Source: JAGPIS01 sp964635545 (GTDB lineage: Bacteria; Bacteroidota; Bacteroidia; Bacteroidales; Marinilabiliaceae). From it: DNA of 64,000 nucleotides. The notes under the pieces are model-generated. The model worked only from the letters and a program-made list of their open reading frames with translations, was not told the origin of the DNA and searched no databases. The stretch is taken from assembly GCA_964635545.1 (NCBI GenBank), contig CAZWOA010000001.1, positions 1-64,000 of the forward strand, in the 5' to 3' direction. Shown here one piece after another: positions 36,048 through 45,079 of the stretch (positions within the stretch are counted from its first letter, which is position 1; every line of letters begins with the position of its first letter). The position numbers were made by a program, and so were the translations under genes.

Positions 36048-37009
36048 AGATACAACACTTTGAAGAGGCCATTATTAACGGCCACGAACTAATATTCGAC
36101 GAGGCTTTGGAGCTTATTAACACCGTGCCATTAAGCGAATTATGCAAGGCTGCCGACCGCGTTAGAGAGCATTTCTGTGGCAATACCATCGACCTTTGCT
36201 CCATAATAAATGCCCGCTCGGGCAAGTGCACCGAAGACTGCAAATGGTGCAGCCAATCAAGGCATTTTTCAACCGGAATTACCGAGTATGAAACCATCGA
36301 TAAAGCAGAAGCTGTGCGTCAGGCAATGGAGAACAGACGCGAAGGCGTGAACCGTTTCTCGCTGGTTACCAGTGGCAGAACAGTAACGCACAAACAACTT
36401 GACGGATATATAGGTATCTACAATGAGATAGCCGATAAAAGTGACATATCGCTATGTGCATCAATGGGTTTACTTACCCGTGAAAAGCTACAAAGATTAA
36501 AGGATGCAGGTGTGGTGCACTACCACTGCAACATAGAGACTGCCCCATCATTCTTCGCCAACCTATGCTCAACCCACACCATGGATGAAAAGGTAAACAC
36601 CATACGCATGGCGCAGGAAATAGGCATGAAAGTTTGCTCAGGTGGCATTATTGGCATGGGCGAAACCATGGAGCAACGTGTAGAGATGGCTCTCTTCCTT
36701 CGCGAGATTGGCGCAGTATCTATCCCCATCAACATCCTTATGCCGGTAAAAGGCACGCCACTTCAACATTCAACACCACTTACCGATGATGAGATACTCG
36801 CCACATTTGCCATATTCCGACTTATAAACCCAAAGGCCAACATACGCTTTGCCGGCGGAAGAGGCCAGATTATCCATCGCCAGCATGAAGCACTTCACGC
36901 GGGCATAAATGCCGCATTAGTAGGTAACTACCTCACCACCATAGGGGCAGCTTCGGTTGATGAGGATAAGAAAAACTTCAGTGCGGCAGGTTTTAAGATC
37001 AACCCATAA
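36044..37009 (+). CDS. bioB: Biotin synthase
   Basis: This 321-residue radical-SAM enzyme inserts sulfur into dethiobiotin. The CxxxCxxC cluster motif is at C62, C66 and C69 (GKCTEDCKWCSQ). The YHCNIETAPSF, VCSGGIIGMGE and RFAGGRGQ segments are those of BioB. The frame is open further upstream to 35990, but that part codes through the terminator stem. The ATG at 36044 gives the normal family start. bioA follows after nine bases. Confidence 0.96.
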   Translation: MKIQHFEEAIINGHELIFDEALELINTVPLSELCKAADRVREHFCGNTIDLCSIINARSGKCTEDCKWCSQSRHFSTGITEYETIDKAEAVRQAMENRREGVNRFSLVTSGRTVTHKQLDGYIGIYNEIADKSDISLCASMGLLTREKLQRLKDAGVVHYHCNIETAPSFFANLCSTHTMDEKVNTIRMAQEIGMKVCSGGIIGMGETMEQRVEMALFLREIGAVSIPINILMPVKGTPLQHSTPLTDDEILATFAIFRLINPKANIRFAGGRGQIIHRQHEALHAGINAALVGNYLTTIGAASVDEDKKNFSAAGFKINP

Positions 37010-37018
37010 CACCAAACA

Positions 37019-38314
37019 ATGACACAACAGGAGATTATAGATTACGACATCAACCACATATGGCATCCTTACACATCGGCTGCCAATCCACTGCCATGCT
37101 ATGCTGTGCGCCGTGCCGAAGGGGTTTATATAGAGCTGATGGATGGCCGGAGGCTTATCGACGGCATGTCGAGCTGGTGGGCCGCCATACACGGCTACAA
37201 CCACCCTATACTTAACCAAGCCATTGAAAACCAGCTAAAAAACATGGCCCATGTAATGTTTGGAGGCCTCACTCACCTACCGGCAGTGGAGTTGGCAAAG
37301 TTACTTATTCAAATAACACCCAACGGATTGGAGCATGTTTTCTACAGCGACTCAGGCTCGGTGGCGGTGGAAGTGGCTCTGAAAATGGCAATCCAATATC
37401 AGTATGCATCCCAAAGGCCACAAAAAAACAGAATTATAACCATCCGAAGCGGATATCATGGCGACACATGGCATGCAATGAGCGTGTGCGACCCCGACAC
37501 CGGCATGCACCACATTTTCAGTTCGCAACTACCCAATCAAATTTTTGTTGATGCCCCCACAATAGGTTTTTATGATGAGTGGGATGAAAAAGCTATCCAC
37601 AACCTTAAAGAACTGATAGAGAACAATCATGACCGGGTGGCTGCCATGATTCTGGAGCCAATAGTGCAAGGAGCCGGCGGAATGCGATTCTATCATCCCG
37701 AATATTTAAGAAGTGCTGCCAAACTGTGCAGAGAACACAACATTCTGCTGATTGCCGATGAGATAGCCACCGGATTTGGCAGAACGGGAGAGCTGTTTGC
37801 CTGCAACCACGCACAAGTTGTGCCCGACATAATGTGCATTGGGAAAGCAATTACCGGAGGAATGATGAGCTTCGCCGCAACAATATGCACCAAAGAGGTG
37901 GCAAATACAATAAGCAGCCATTCGCCGGGAGTATTTATGCATGGTCCCACATTTATGGGTAACCCCATGGCGTGTGCTGTGGCTTGTGCAAGCATAAAAC
38001 TGCTAATAGAGAACGATTGGAGGCTGAAAATCAAAAAGATAGAAGGAACCATAAAACTCGAACTTGCAGAATTAAGTAACCATGAAAAAGTTGAAAACGT
38101 GCGGGTTCTTGGAGCAATCGGAGTGGTAGAGATGAAGGAAAACGTGAATATGGCAGAGATTCAGCGTCAGTTTGTGGAGGCAGGAGTGTGGATAAGGCCA
38201 TTTGGAAAACTGGTGTATATAATGCCGCCCTATACTATTAATGATGATGAGTTACACACATTAATTAACGGACTTAAAACAGTGATAATCAACAACAATC
38301 ATGAAAGAATATAA
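37019..38314 (+). CDS. bioA: Adenosylmethionine-8-amino-7-oxononanoate aminotransferase
   Basis: This 431-residue class III PLP aminotransferase converts 8-amino-7-oxononanoate to 7,8-diaminopelargonate, with SAM as amino donor. The typical start HIWHPYTSA, the SSWWAAIHGYNHP motif, the SGYHGDTWHAMSV segment and the PLP-lysine motif CIGKAITGG (Lys near residue 275) are present. The stop lies 14 bases inside bioF, so translation is coupled. Confidence 0.96.
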   Translation: MTQQEIIDYDINHIWHPYTSAANPLPCYAVRRAEGVYIELMDGRRLIDGMSSWWAAIHGYNHPILNQAIENQLKNMAHVMFGGLTHLPAVELAKLLIQITPNGLEHVFYSDSGSVAVEVALKMAIQYQYASQRPQKNRIITIRSGYHGDTWHAMSVCDPDTGMHHIFSSQLPNQIFVDAPTIGFYDEWDEKAIHNLKELIENNHDRVAAMILEPIVQGAGGMRFYHPEYLRSAAKLCREHNILLIADEIATGFGRTGELFACNHAQVVPDIMCIGKAITGGMMSFAATICTKEVANTISSHSPGVFMHGPTFMGNPMACAVACASIKLLIENDWRLKIKKIEGTIKLELAELSNHEKVENVRVLGAIGVVEMKENVNMAEIQRQFVEAGVWIRPFGKLVYIMPPYTINDDELHTLINGLKTVIINNNHERI

Positions 38315-39416
38315 AGCATTATTAGAAAATTTGAGTCTCGCCAATAATTTGCGAACCATCAGTCCTACAGTGCCAAGCAGAATGATTAACCTCTCCTCCA
38401 ACGACTATTTGGGACTACTGGGCAACCATCAGCTTTGGGATGAGTTCGTAAGCACCTACAATCCATCAGCAGCAATGATGGGCAGCTGCTCATCGAGGCT
38501 TCTCACAGGCAACACTCCGCGGCACGAAATGTTGGAAGAATTACTTGCAACTCTTTACAACAGAGAGGCTTCACTACTTTTCAACAGCGGATATCATGCC
38601 AACATAGGCATATTGCCTGCACTGACAACTTCGCACGACCTGATTATTGCCGATAAATATGTGCATGCCAGCATTATAGACGGAATTAGACTGAGCAGTG
38701 CCACATTTATACGTTTCAGGCATAACGACCTCAACCATCTGGAAAAAATATTGACTGCAAATCGCCATAAGCATAAGCGGGTTTTCATTGTAACCGAGAG
38801 TATTTTCAGTATGGATGGCGACAAAGCCTCACTAATAGACATTATAAACCTGAAAAACCGCTTCAACTGCATTCTTTATGTTGATGAAGCACATGCCGTT
38901 GGAGTGCGTGGCAACAAAGGACTTGGCCTTGCTGAAGAGTGCGGCATAATAGATGATATAGACCTTATTGTGGGCACATTAGGCAAAGCAGTAGCCTCGA
39001 TGGGTGCATTTATAATCTGTTCACGCACTATACGCGAAGTGCTGATAAACACAGCACGCCCACTTATATTCTCAACAGCCATACCGCCCATAAACTGCGC
39101 ATGGAGCCATTTTATACTTTCAAAGATGGATAGTTTTTCACATCTACGCCAAAACCTCATCAATACATCAAAAATATTGGCAGAAATATCAAACCAACAT
39201 ACTGATTCTCAAATTATTCCATTTACAACAGGCAGTAATGAAAGTGCTGTGGCATTGGCCCATCACCTTCAAGAAAACGGCTATTACGTTATGCCAATCC
39301 GTCACCCCACAGTACCTGCGGGCGAGGCCCGGGTGCGCTTCTCGCTTACAGCCAATATCAGTCCCGATGATATTTCACCATTAAAAGAGCTGCTTCATGG
39401 ATATTCAATGGATTAA
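38301..39416 (+). CDS. bioF: 8-amino-7-oxononanoate synthase
   Basis: This 371-residue alpha-oxoamine synthase condenses pimeloyl-ACP (or CoA) with alanine. Motifs include NLSSNDYLGL, SCSSRLLTGNTPRHEMLE, LYVDEAHAVGVRG and the PLP-lysine GTLGKAVASMGAF. It overlaps bioA by 14 bases and bioG by 20 bases, so the three are translated as a tightly coupled run. Confidence 0.95.
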   Translation: MKEYKALLENLSLANNLRTISPTVPSRMINLSSNDYLGLLGNHQLWDEFVSTYNPSAAMMGSCSSRLLTGNTPRHEMLEELLATLYNREASLLFNSGYHANIGILPALTTSHDLIIADKYVHASIIDGIRLSSATFIRFRHNDLNHLEKILTANRHKHKRVFIVTESIFSMDGDKASLIDIINLKNRFNCILYVDEAHAVGVRGNKGLGLAEECGIIDDIDLIVGTLGKAVASMGAFIICSRTIREVLINTARPLIFSTAIPPINCAWSHFILSKMDSFSHLRQNLINTSKILAEISNQHTDSQIIPFTTGSNESAVALAHHLQENGYYVMPIRHPTVPAGEARVRFSLTANISPDDISPLKELLHGYSMD

Positions 39417-40038
39417 CCAACAGGGCAATAGAGCTATCATCCTATTTTTCAACGGTTGGGGAATGGATAAAAATGTATTGCAAGAGATAAATCATACCGG
39501 TTTTGACGTACTTATAATATTCAATTACAGCAATATAGAACTGAAACTACCGGATTTAACCGAATATTCAGAAATAATAGTAATTGCATGGTCGATGGGC
39601 GTGTGGGCAGCCGAAGTGGCCAACATCAAACCATCGATGGCGATTGCCATAAACGGCACCCCTAACCCACTTTGCAGTTCGCATGGCATAGGCACAGCCA
39701 CCATAAGCGCCACCATCAACAACTGGAGTGATGCAGCACAATCAAAATTCAATATGAGGATGATGGGCGGTGCTGCAGCAATGGAAGCACAAAAACACCT
39801 TCTGCCAAAGCGTGCCATCGCCAATCAAAAAAGTGAGTTACAAGCAATAGCAGCTCTTAGTGCAAACCACAAACAATCCTTGAAATGGGACAAAGCGATA
39901 ATTGGCACAAGCGACAAAATATTCAGTACTGCCAACCAGCAAAAATATTGGGCAGAATCAACAAAAACCACAATTTTAGACATCCCGCACTGGCCATTTT
40001 CAAGATTCAAAGAGTGGAAATCAATAATTGAGTTATGA
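39397..40038 (+). CDS. bioG: Pimeloyl-ACP methyl ester esterase, BioG type
   Basis: This 213-residue alpha/beta-hydrolase-like protein of the DUF452/BioG family has the N-terminal strand ILFFNGWGMD and the nucleophile motif AWSMGVW with Ser66. The C-terminal part keeps an Asp region (IIGTSDKIFS) and a His (IPHWPF) to complete the triad. BioG removes the methyl group from pimeloyl-ACP methyl ester once the chain is made, in place of BioH. It overlaps bioF by 20 bases and bioC by 4. Confidence 0.9.
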   Translation: MDIQWINQQGNRAIILFFNGWGMDKNVLQEINHTGFDVLIIFNYSNIELKLPDLTEYSEIIVIAWSMGVWAAEVANIKPSMAIAINGTPNPLCSSHGIGTATISATINNWSDAAQSKFNMRMMGGAAAMEAQKHLLPKRAIANQKSELQAIAALSANHKQSLKWDKAIIGTSDKIFSTANQQKYWAESTKTTILDIPHWPFSRFKEWKSIIEL

Positions 40039-40796
40039 TAATAGACAAAACCACAGTAGAACGTTGCTTTGGCAAGTGTTGTAATACCTATAGCAGTCAT
40101 GCATCGGTTCAGAAATTGGTAGCACAACGAACAGCCAAGCTAACAACCTCATATTCAAATATTAAATCAATATTTGAAATTGGGTGTGGCACTGGATTTC
40201 TCACACGCGCCATTGCTGAAATTCACAATCCGAATGCCTATATTATCAATGATATATCGCCATTAATGGTTGATAAAACCATGGAATCGGTAACTCATTT
40301 CAGAAAAACAAACTTCACATCCTATGCCGGCGATGCGGAAGCAATAACCTTTCCTCAAAACATGGATGCGGTAGTTTCGTCATCAGCAATACAATGGTTC
40401 GCACATCCTGAACTGTTTTTCAAGAAGGCAGCCAACAGTTTAAAAACCGGTGGCTTATTAGCCATATCAACCTATGGAAATAAAAACTTTGACGAGATAA
40501 ACACCCTCACCGGACGAGGCATTAACTACCCATCCATCATCGAAATAGAGAAAATGGTTGAGCCGCTATTTCACATCAAAACATTATCAGAATATACTAT
40601 AACCCAATGGTTTGACTCACCCATAGATATCCTCGCGCACATTCGCAACACAGGAGTGGGAGGCATAGCCAACCCACCGATGCCAGCCGGCTCAACACGC
40701 AGATTATTAGATGAATACACCAATAAATATTCCAACGGCAACCATCAGGTTTCACTCACCTGGAACCCAATAATCATAATCGCAACACGTAAATAA
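40035..40796 (+). CDS. bioC: Malonyl-ACP O-methyltransferase
   Basis: This 253-residue class I methyltransferase masks the free carboxyl of malonyl-ACP so that fatty-acid synthesis can build the pimeloyl chain. The SAM-binding motif IFEIGCGTGFLTRAI is followed by YIINDISPLM and AVVSSSAIQWF, the last being typical of BioC. The start overlaps the bioG stop as ATGA. It acts with BioG at the two ends of pimelate-moiety synthesis. Confidence 0.93.
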   Translation: MIIDKTTVERCFGKCCNTYSSHASVQKLVAQRTAKLTTSYSNIKSIFEIGCGTGFLTRAIAEIHNPNAYIINDISPLMVDKTMESVTHFRKTNFTSYAGDAEAITFPQNMDAVVSSSAIQWFAHPELFFKKAANSLKTGGLLAISTYGNKNFDEINTLTGRGINYPSIIEIEKMVEPLFHIKTLSEYTITQWFDSPIDILAHIRNTGVGGIANPPMPAGSTRRLLDEYTNKYSNGNHQVSLTWNPIIIIATRK

Positions 40797-40818
40797 TCAT
40801 CAGAAAAAAATAATCAAT

Positions 40819-41481
40819 ATGAAATCAAAAGCATATTTTATATCGGGAATAGACACCGATTGCGGTAAAACACACATCACTTCACAACTGGCATTATGGC
40901 TAATAAACCAAGGATTTAGCACAATCACACAAAAGCCGGTTCAAACGGGCTGCACCCGCATATCCGACGATATAAAAGCACACCGCAACGCAATGGGCAT
41001 CGGCTTGCAGGATGAAGACACCAACGGCATCACTTGCTCCTACTTGTTTGAGAAGCCGGCATCGCCACATTTGGCAGCATTTATGGAGAGTGAAGAGATA
41101 AATATTGAAACTATAAAACAGCACACACAACAATTAATGCAAAAATATGAACGTGTGCTAATCGAGGGAGCGGGAGGATTAATGGTGCCACTTAGCACGG
41201 ATTTGCTCACCATCGACTACATAAAAGAGAGCAACATACCGTTAATACTAGTGAGCAACAATAAGTTAGGCAGCATCAACCACACACTTTTAAGCATCGG
41301 GTGCTGCCTTAACCACCAAATAGAGCTGCACACCTTGATATACAATAGGTTTCCTGATGAAGACAAATTGATAACCGATGACTCTATAAAGGTAATAACC
41401 AATTACTTAAGGAATCATTCACCCAAAACAAGGGTTGTTGATTTTTCGACGCTAAGCGATTTTAATGGTTGGAAAGAGTAA
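40819..41481 (+). CDS. bioD: Dethiobiotin synthetase
   Basis: This 220-residue P-loop carboxylase closes the ureido ring with CO2 and ATP. The P-loop GIDTDCGKTH is at residues 10-19, KPVQTGC follows, and EGAGGLMVPLS is the second family motif. It starts 22 bases after bioC and is the last gene of the operon. With bioB, A, F, G and C it completes the route from malonyl-ACP to biotin. bioH is replaced by bioG. birA is not in the window. Confidence 0.95.
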   Translation: MKSKAYFISGIDTDCGKTHITSQLALWLINQGFSTITQKPVQTGCTRISDDIKAHRNAMGIGLQDEDTNGITCSYLFEKPASPHLAAFMESEEINIETIKQHTQQLMQKYERVLIEGAGGLMVPLSTDLLTIDYIKESNIPLILVSNNKLGSINHTLLSIGCCLNHQIELHTLIYNRFPDEDKLITDDSIKVITNYLRNHSPKTRVVDFSTLSDFNGWKE

Positions 41482-41512
41482 TACTAATAAATAGATTTTA
41501 CGGCGATAAAAA

Positions 41513-41761
41513 TCAACTTACCACCAGTCTGTCGAGATCCTGCTTTTCAAAAAGAGTGGGGTAATCATCTAAAAACCTGCCCATTACCGACCTTAATGCC
41601 ATTTCGCGTATCAAGGCAGCACGCCCTTCCACCTTATATTTTTTGCAATAAGCATCAATGGCCTCCATCTCTTTATCATTAAAAAAAACGGTAACCTTAT
41701 TACTTCTTTTTGCTTTTGTTGCTCCTGGCAGTTGTATCTCTTTTTTCTTACTTTTACTCAT
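41513..41761 (-). CDS. Small ribbon-helix-helix-like protein
   Basis: This 82-residue protein has a basic N-terminus (SKSKKKE, KAKRSNK), then KVTVFFNDKEMEAIDAYCKKY and a helix VEGRAALIREMALRSVM. The strand-helix-helix order fits a ribbon-helix-helix DNA-binding fold of the kind found in small repressors. No toxin gene is adjacent. It converges with bioD, 31 bases between the ends. DNA binding is inferred only. Confidence 0.6.
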   Translation of the reverse strand: MSKSKKKEIQLPGATKAKRSNKVTVFFNDKEMEAIDAYCKKYKVEGRAALIREMALRSVMGRFLDDYPTLFEKQDLDRLVVS

Positions 41762-41888
41762 TTCAGGCTCGCTCCATCATGGAATTACAGCCCAAACTTA
41801 CAAAAAATAAACAACATAGAGAAAAACGGAAATAATAATACAGTAAAACAAAGCTACTTTTTGCCCATTCCACAGATTAACAAACTGC

Positions 41889-42164
41889 TCATTCAACCAC
41901 CATATCCTTATACTGGGGATTACGCTTGATATAAGTTACAATAAAAGGACATTCGGGGATGATTCTCGCGCCCTCACTCCTCAACTCATCCAGCACAGCC
42001 AAAAGCAACTTTGCACCGGCACCTTTTCCTCGCAACTCCTCTGGAACAAAAGTATGTGCAAGCACATAAACACCGTTATCTACATGATACTCAACATATG
42101 TTTCGTATCCATCTATGTGTAATGAATAACGTCTGTCCTCTTCATTATGGATTAAATCACCCAT
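41889..42164 (-). CDS. Small GNAT-like N-acetyltransferase (YjdJ/GTL3B type)
   Basis: This 91-residue protein has a compact acetyltransferase core: YVLAHTFVPEELRGKGAGAK (acetyl-CoA loop RGKGAGAK), then LLLAVLDELRSEG and CPFIVTYIKRNPQYKDMV. The last phrase (P-F-V-xx-Y-hx-xx-P-xY) marks the small YjdJ-like group, whose substrates are mostly unknown. It stands alone between the small RHH gene and the divergent helicase gene. Confidence 0.8.
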   Translation of the reverse strand: MGDLIHNEEDRRYSLHIDGYETYVEYHVDNGVYVLAHTFVPEELRGKGAGAKLLLAVLDELRSEGARIIPECPFIVTYIKRNPQYKDMVVE

Positions 42165-42265
42165 TTTATTTATATTTATGATTAAACTTTATACTATAAT
42201 TACAACACATTAAACTCAAAACTGTTCATTATGTTGTATCTTTATACACAATTCAGTTTATAGAT

Positions 42266-44728
42266 ATGAACCAGACGTACACTAGCAACCCACAATTAGA
42301 ATTGGCTTACAGCTTCTTAACCAACACTGGCAAGAATCTTTTTCTTACCGGAAAGGCAGGCACCGGTAAAACCACATTCCTAAGAAACCTACGCGATAAA
42401 ACCTTCAAACGTATGGTTGTGGTTGCTCCTACTGGCGTGGCAGCCATAAATGCAGGCGGCGTAACCATCCACTCGTTCTTTCAACTGCCGTTTGGTCCGC
42501 AGGTACCTACCCATTACCTAACTGATGCCCCTACTCAAAGTGAGGCGATGTTCAGGTTCAGTCGCGAGAAACTAAACATTATCCGCAGCCTCGACCTGCT
42601 TGTTATTGATGAGATAAGTATGGTGCGTGCCGACTTGCTCGATGCCATAGATGGCGTTTTGAGGCGGTTCCGAAGTAAAACACTGCCATTTGGTGGCGTG
42701 CAGGTACTTATGATAGGCGATTTACAGCAATTGGCACCAGTGGTGAAAGATAGTGATTGGGAAGTTCTGCGCCCTCACTATGCAGGGCCGTTCTTTTTTC
42801 AGAGTAAAGTGCTGCAATACAATCCCGCCGACACCATTGAACTGAAGCATATCTACCGCCAAAGTGACAACCGTTTTATAAACGTGCTTAACGAAATAAG
42901 AGAAAACAGGATATCGCAAAATACAATCGACATACTCAACAGCCGATACATTCAGGGTTTCAACCAGAGTGAAGGCTATATCACACTATGCTCGCACAAT
43001 AGGCAGGCCGATTACATCAACGACCAGAAACTGCAATCAATACCATCATCACCCATAAAATTCAAAGCTGAAATTGAGGGTGAATTTCCTGAATTTGCCT
43101 ACCCCAACGACTCCGAGCTACTGCTGAAACCAGGTGCTCAGGTGATGTTCGTTAAAAATGACTCATCGCGCGAGAAGCTATACTACAACGGAAAAATAGG
43201 ACGGATAAAAAGCATAAGCAATGGTGTCGTATTTGTGGAGTGCGAGGGCGATGACAACGTGATTGCCGTAGGACCGGTTGAGTGGCAGAACTATAAATAC
43301 TCGCTCAATGCTAAAACTAACGAAATTGAGGAGACCGTAATAGGGAAATATACACAGATACCCCTAAAAACAGCATGGGCAATAACAATACACAAAAGCC
43401 AGGGACTTACATTCGAGAAGGCGATTATAGATGCCAATGCAGCATTTGCACATGGACAGGTATATGTGGCGCTTAGCCGTTGCAAAACACTGGAAGGCAT
43501 GGTGTTGTCATCACCGATAGAACCGCGCAGCATAATATCAAATCAGGAAGTTAACAGTTTCATAACCGCATCGGGCAACAACCAACCCAATGCAGAGAGG
43601 CTGCGCCAATACAGACTCGAGTATGAATGGGAGCTGGTTAATGACCTCTTCGGATTTGAGACTCTATGGCGCCGGATGCTTTACCTAGAAAAGGAGCTAA
43701 AACAGAATGAAAGTATTATTATCGGAACTATGCCGGGTGTATTACTACGATTATTAGAGACTTTTAAGCCTACGATTAACGATATTGCAGCAAAATTTGA
43801 AGTTCAACTGCGCAATCTCTTTGCACAAGGGAAACTTGTAGCCGACAATCCGCAACTCAATGAGCGAATAACAAAGGCATGCCATTACTTTCACTCTCAT
43901 CTTCAGCAACTTATACCACCACTCATCGATGATGCCAATGCCGACACCGATAATGCTGCTCTCGAAAAAACCATCGAGAATCAGATTAAACGCATTGAAG
44001 AAGAATATACAATACGCACCAACTGCCTGGAAGCATGTTTTGATGAGTTCACAATAGAGTCGTACCTGCATGCACGCTCTGTTAGCAGCATCGAAAAGGG
44101 AAAAACCCAGAAGCGGCAGAAACAGCAGAGCGAATCATCGGCATCGAAAAACTCGGGTTTATATAGCCGCCTACGCCAATGGCGCGACAACATGGCCGAA
44201 GAACTCGACCTGCCGGCATATATGATTATACAGACAAAAACCATGGCTACGCTTGCCGATGTACTTCCGCACTCCATAAAAGAGCTGTCGAAAATAAAAG
44301 GTCTGGGCAAGAAAAAAATCGACCAATGGGGCAAAGAGATTCTCAATATCATAAGGGATTACTGCATCGACAATAATATTGAAATTCAAGAACTTGACCT
44401 CGCAGAGGAGAAGCCCAAAGAGAAGAAAAAACAACCAAGTGGCATGACGGTAACCATAGGACTATTCAAAATGGGATTTACACCCCAAGAGATAGCCACC
44501 AAGAGCGAACGGGCGTTATCAACCATCGAGGAACACCTTGCAAAAGCAGTAGGATCAGGTGAAATTGAGGCTGAAAAAGTAGTAGATCCTTCAAAAATCA
44601 ACACAATAAAAATGTGGTATATGGAGAATGACACAAACCTGCTATCACCAGCCAAGCAAGCCTTAGGAGATGATTACAGCTACTTCGAAATAAAGGTTGC
44701 ACTTGCATCGTTGAAGCATGAAAAATAG
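42266..44728 (+). CDS. Pif1-like DNA helicase with HRDC and C-terminal helix-turn-helix domains
   Basis: In this 820-residue protein Walker A is GKAGTGKTTF (G32-K35-T36) and DEISMVRADLLDAID is motif II. The C-terminal helicase motif TIHKSQGLTFEKAIID and VALSRCKTLEGMV complete the superfamily 1B core (about 1-420). Residues about 630-710 look like an HRDC domain (LKKKIDQWGKEIL-like helix-hairpin region). The end (about 725-800) resembles a helicase-associated helix-turn-helix (GLFKMGFTPQEIA). It is probably a 5'-3' helicase for structured or stalled-fork DNA. The gene is monocistronic. Confidence 0.87.
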   Translation: MNQTYTSNPQLELAYSFLTNTGKNLFLTGKAGTGKTTFLRNLRDKTFKRMVVVAPTGVAAINAGGVTIHSFFQLPFGPQVPTHYLTDAPTQSEAMFRFSREKLNIIRSLDLLVIDEISMVRADLLDAIDGVLRRFRSKTLPFGGVQVLMIGDLQQLAPVVKDSDWEVLRPHYAGPFFFQSKVLQYNPADTIELKHIYRQSDNRFINVLNEIRENRISQNTIDILNSRYIQGFNQSEGYITLCSHNRQADYINDQKLQSIPSSPIKFKAEIEGEFPEFAYPNDSELLLKPGAQVMFVKNDSSREKLYYNGKIGRIKSISNGVVFVECEGDDNVIAVGPVEWQNYKYSLNAKTNEIEETVIGKYTQIPLKTAWAITIHKSQGLTFEKAIIDANAAFAHGQVYVALSRCKTLEGMVLSSPIEPRSIISNQEVNSFITASGNNQPNAERLRQYRLEYEWELVNDLFGFETLWRRMLYLEKELKQNESIIIGTMPGVLLRLLETFKPTINDIAAKFEVQLRNLFAQGKLVADNPQLNERITKACHYFHSHLQQLIPPLIDDANADTDNAALEKTIENQIKRIEEEYTIRTNCLEACFDEFTIESYLHARSVSSIEKGKTQKRQKQQSESSASKNSGLYSRLRQWRDNMAEELDLPAYMIIQTKTMATLADVLPHSIKELSKIKGLGKKKIDQWGKEILNIIRDYCIDNNIEIQELDLAEEKPKEKKKQPSGMTVTIGLFKMGFTPQEIATKSERALSTIEEHLAKAVGSGEIEAEKVVDPSKINTIKMWYMENDTNLLSPAKQALGDDYSYFEIKVALASLKHEK

Positions 44729-45020
44729 GCACAATTAAAACATACCTCCCCACGTTTACTTCATAATTGACTAGGCGTGAACACCTTAGGTCGATGCCCC
44801 ACGATTATGGAAATTTGACCTTTCAGGCTCACTTGTCTAACTGCAAAAAATTACAGCTTTGCATCATGAGAATCGGCTCGCTGAGCCGAACCATGCTTAA
44901 CCATGGGCGACAGCCTGCGGCACACAACCACGCACACCAACTGCCCTGAGTGGCAGAACAATATTCCTTGTTAAGATTTGGCTTGTAAAAACTCTATAAG
45001 TAAAACCTTATCTCAAATAT
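44729..45020. other. Intergenic stretch with several short hairpins, function unknown
   Basis: About 290 bases follow the helicase gene with no convincing protein frame. The part at 44760-44945 is clearly richer in G and C than other intergenic DNA here. It contains CGGCTC-GCT-GAGCCG and CCATGCTTAACCATGG hairpins and a TGCC...GGCA arm. It could be a small RNA or a decayed gene. I do not recognise a known RNA family. Confidence 0.4.
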
Positions 45021-45054
45021 AAAAAAGGGCATAGATAATCTCTACCTACACCCT
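45021..45054 (-). terminator. Intrinsic terminator after the Ala/Lys-rich protein gene
   Basis: On the minus strand AGGGTGTAGGT pairs with ATCTATGCCCT (several G-T pairs) across a 7-base loop, followed by six T's. It lies 25 bases after the stop of the next minus-strand gene. Confidence 0.65.
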
Positions 45055-45079
45055 CTTAAAATCTTTTCAGCTTTTGGGG

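Noticed and set aside
44767..44949. Plus-strand frame of 60 codons after the helicase
   Set aside because: It has no homology I recognise and runs through several hairpins. Composition is not that of the neighbouring genes.
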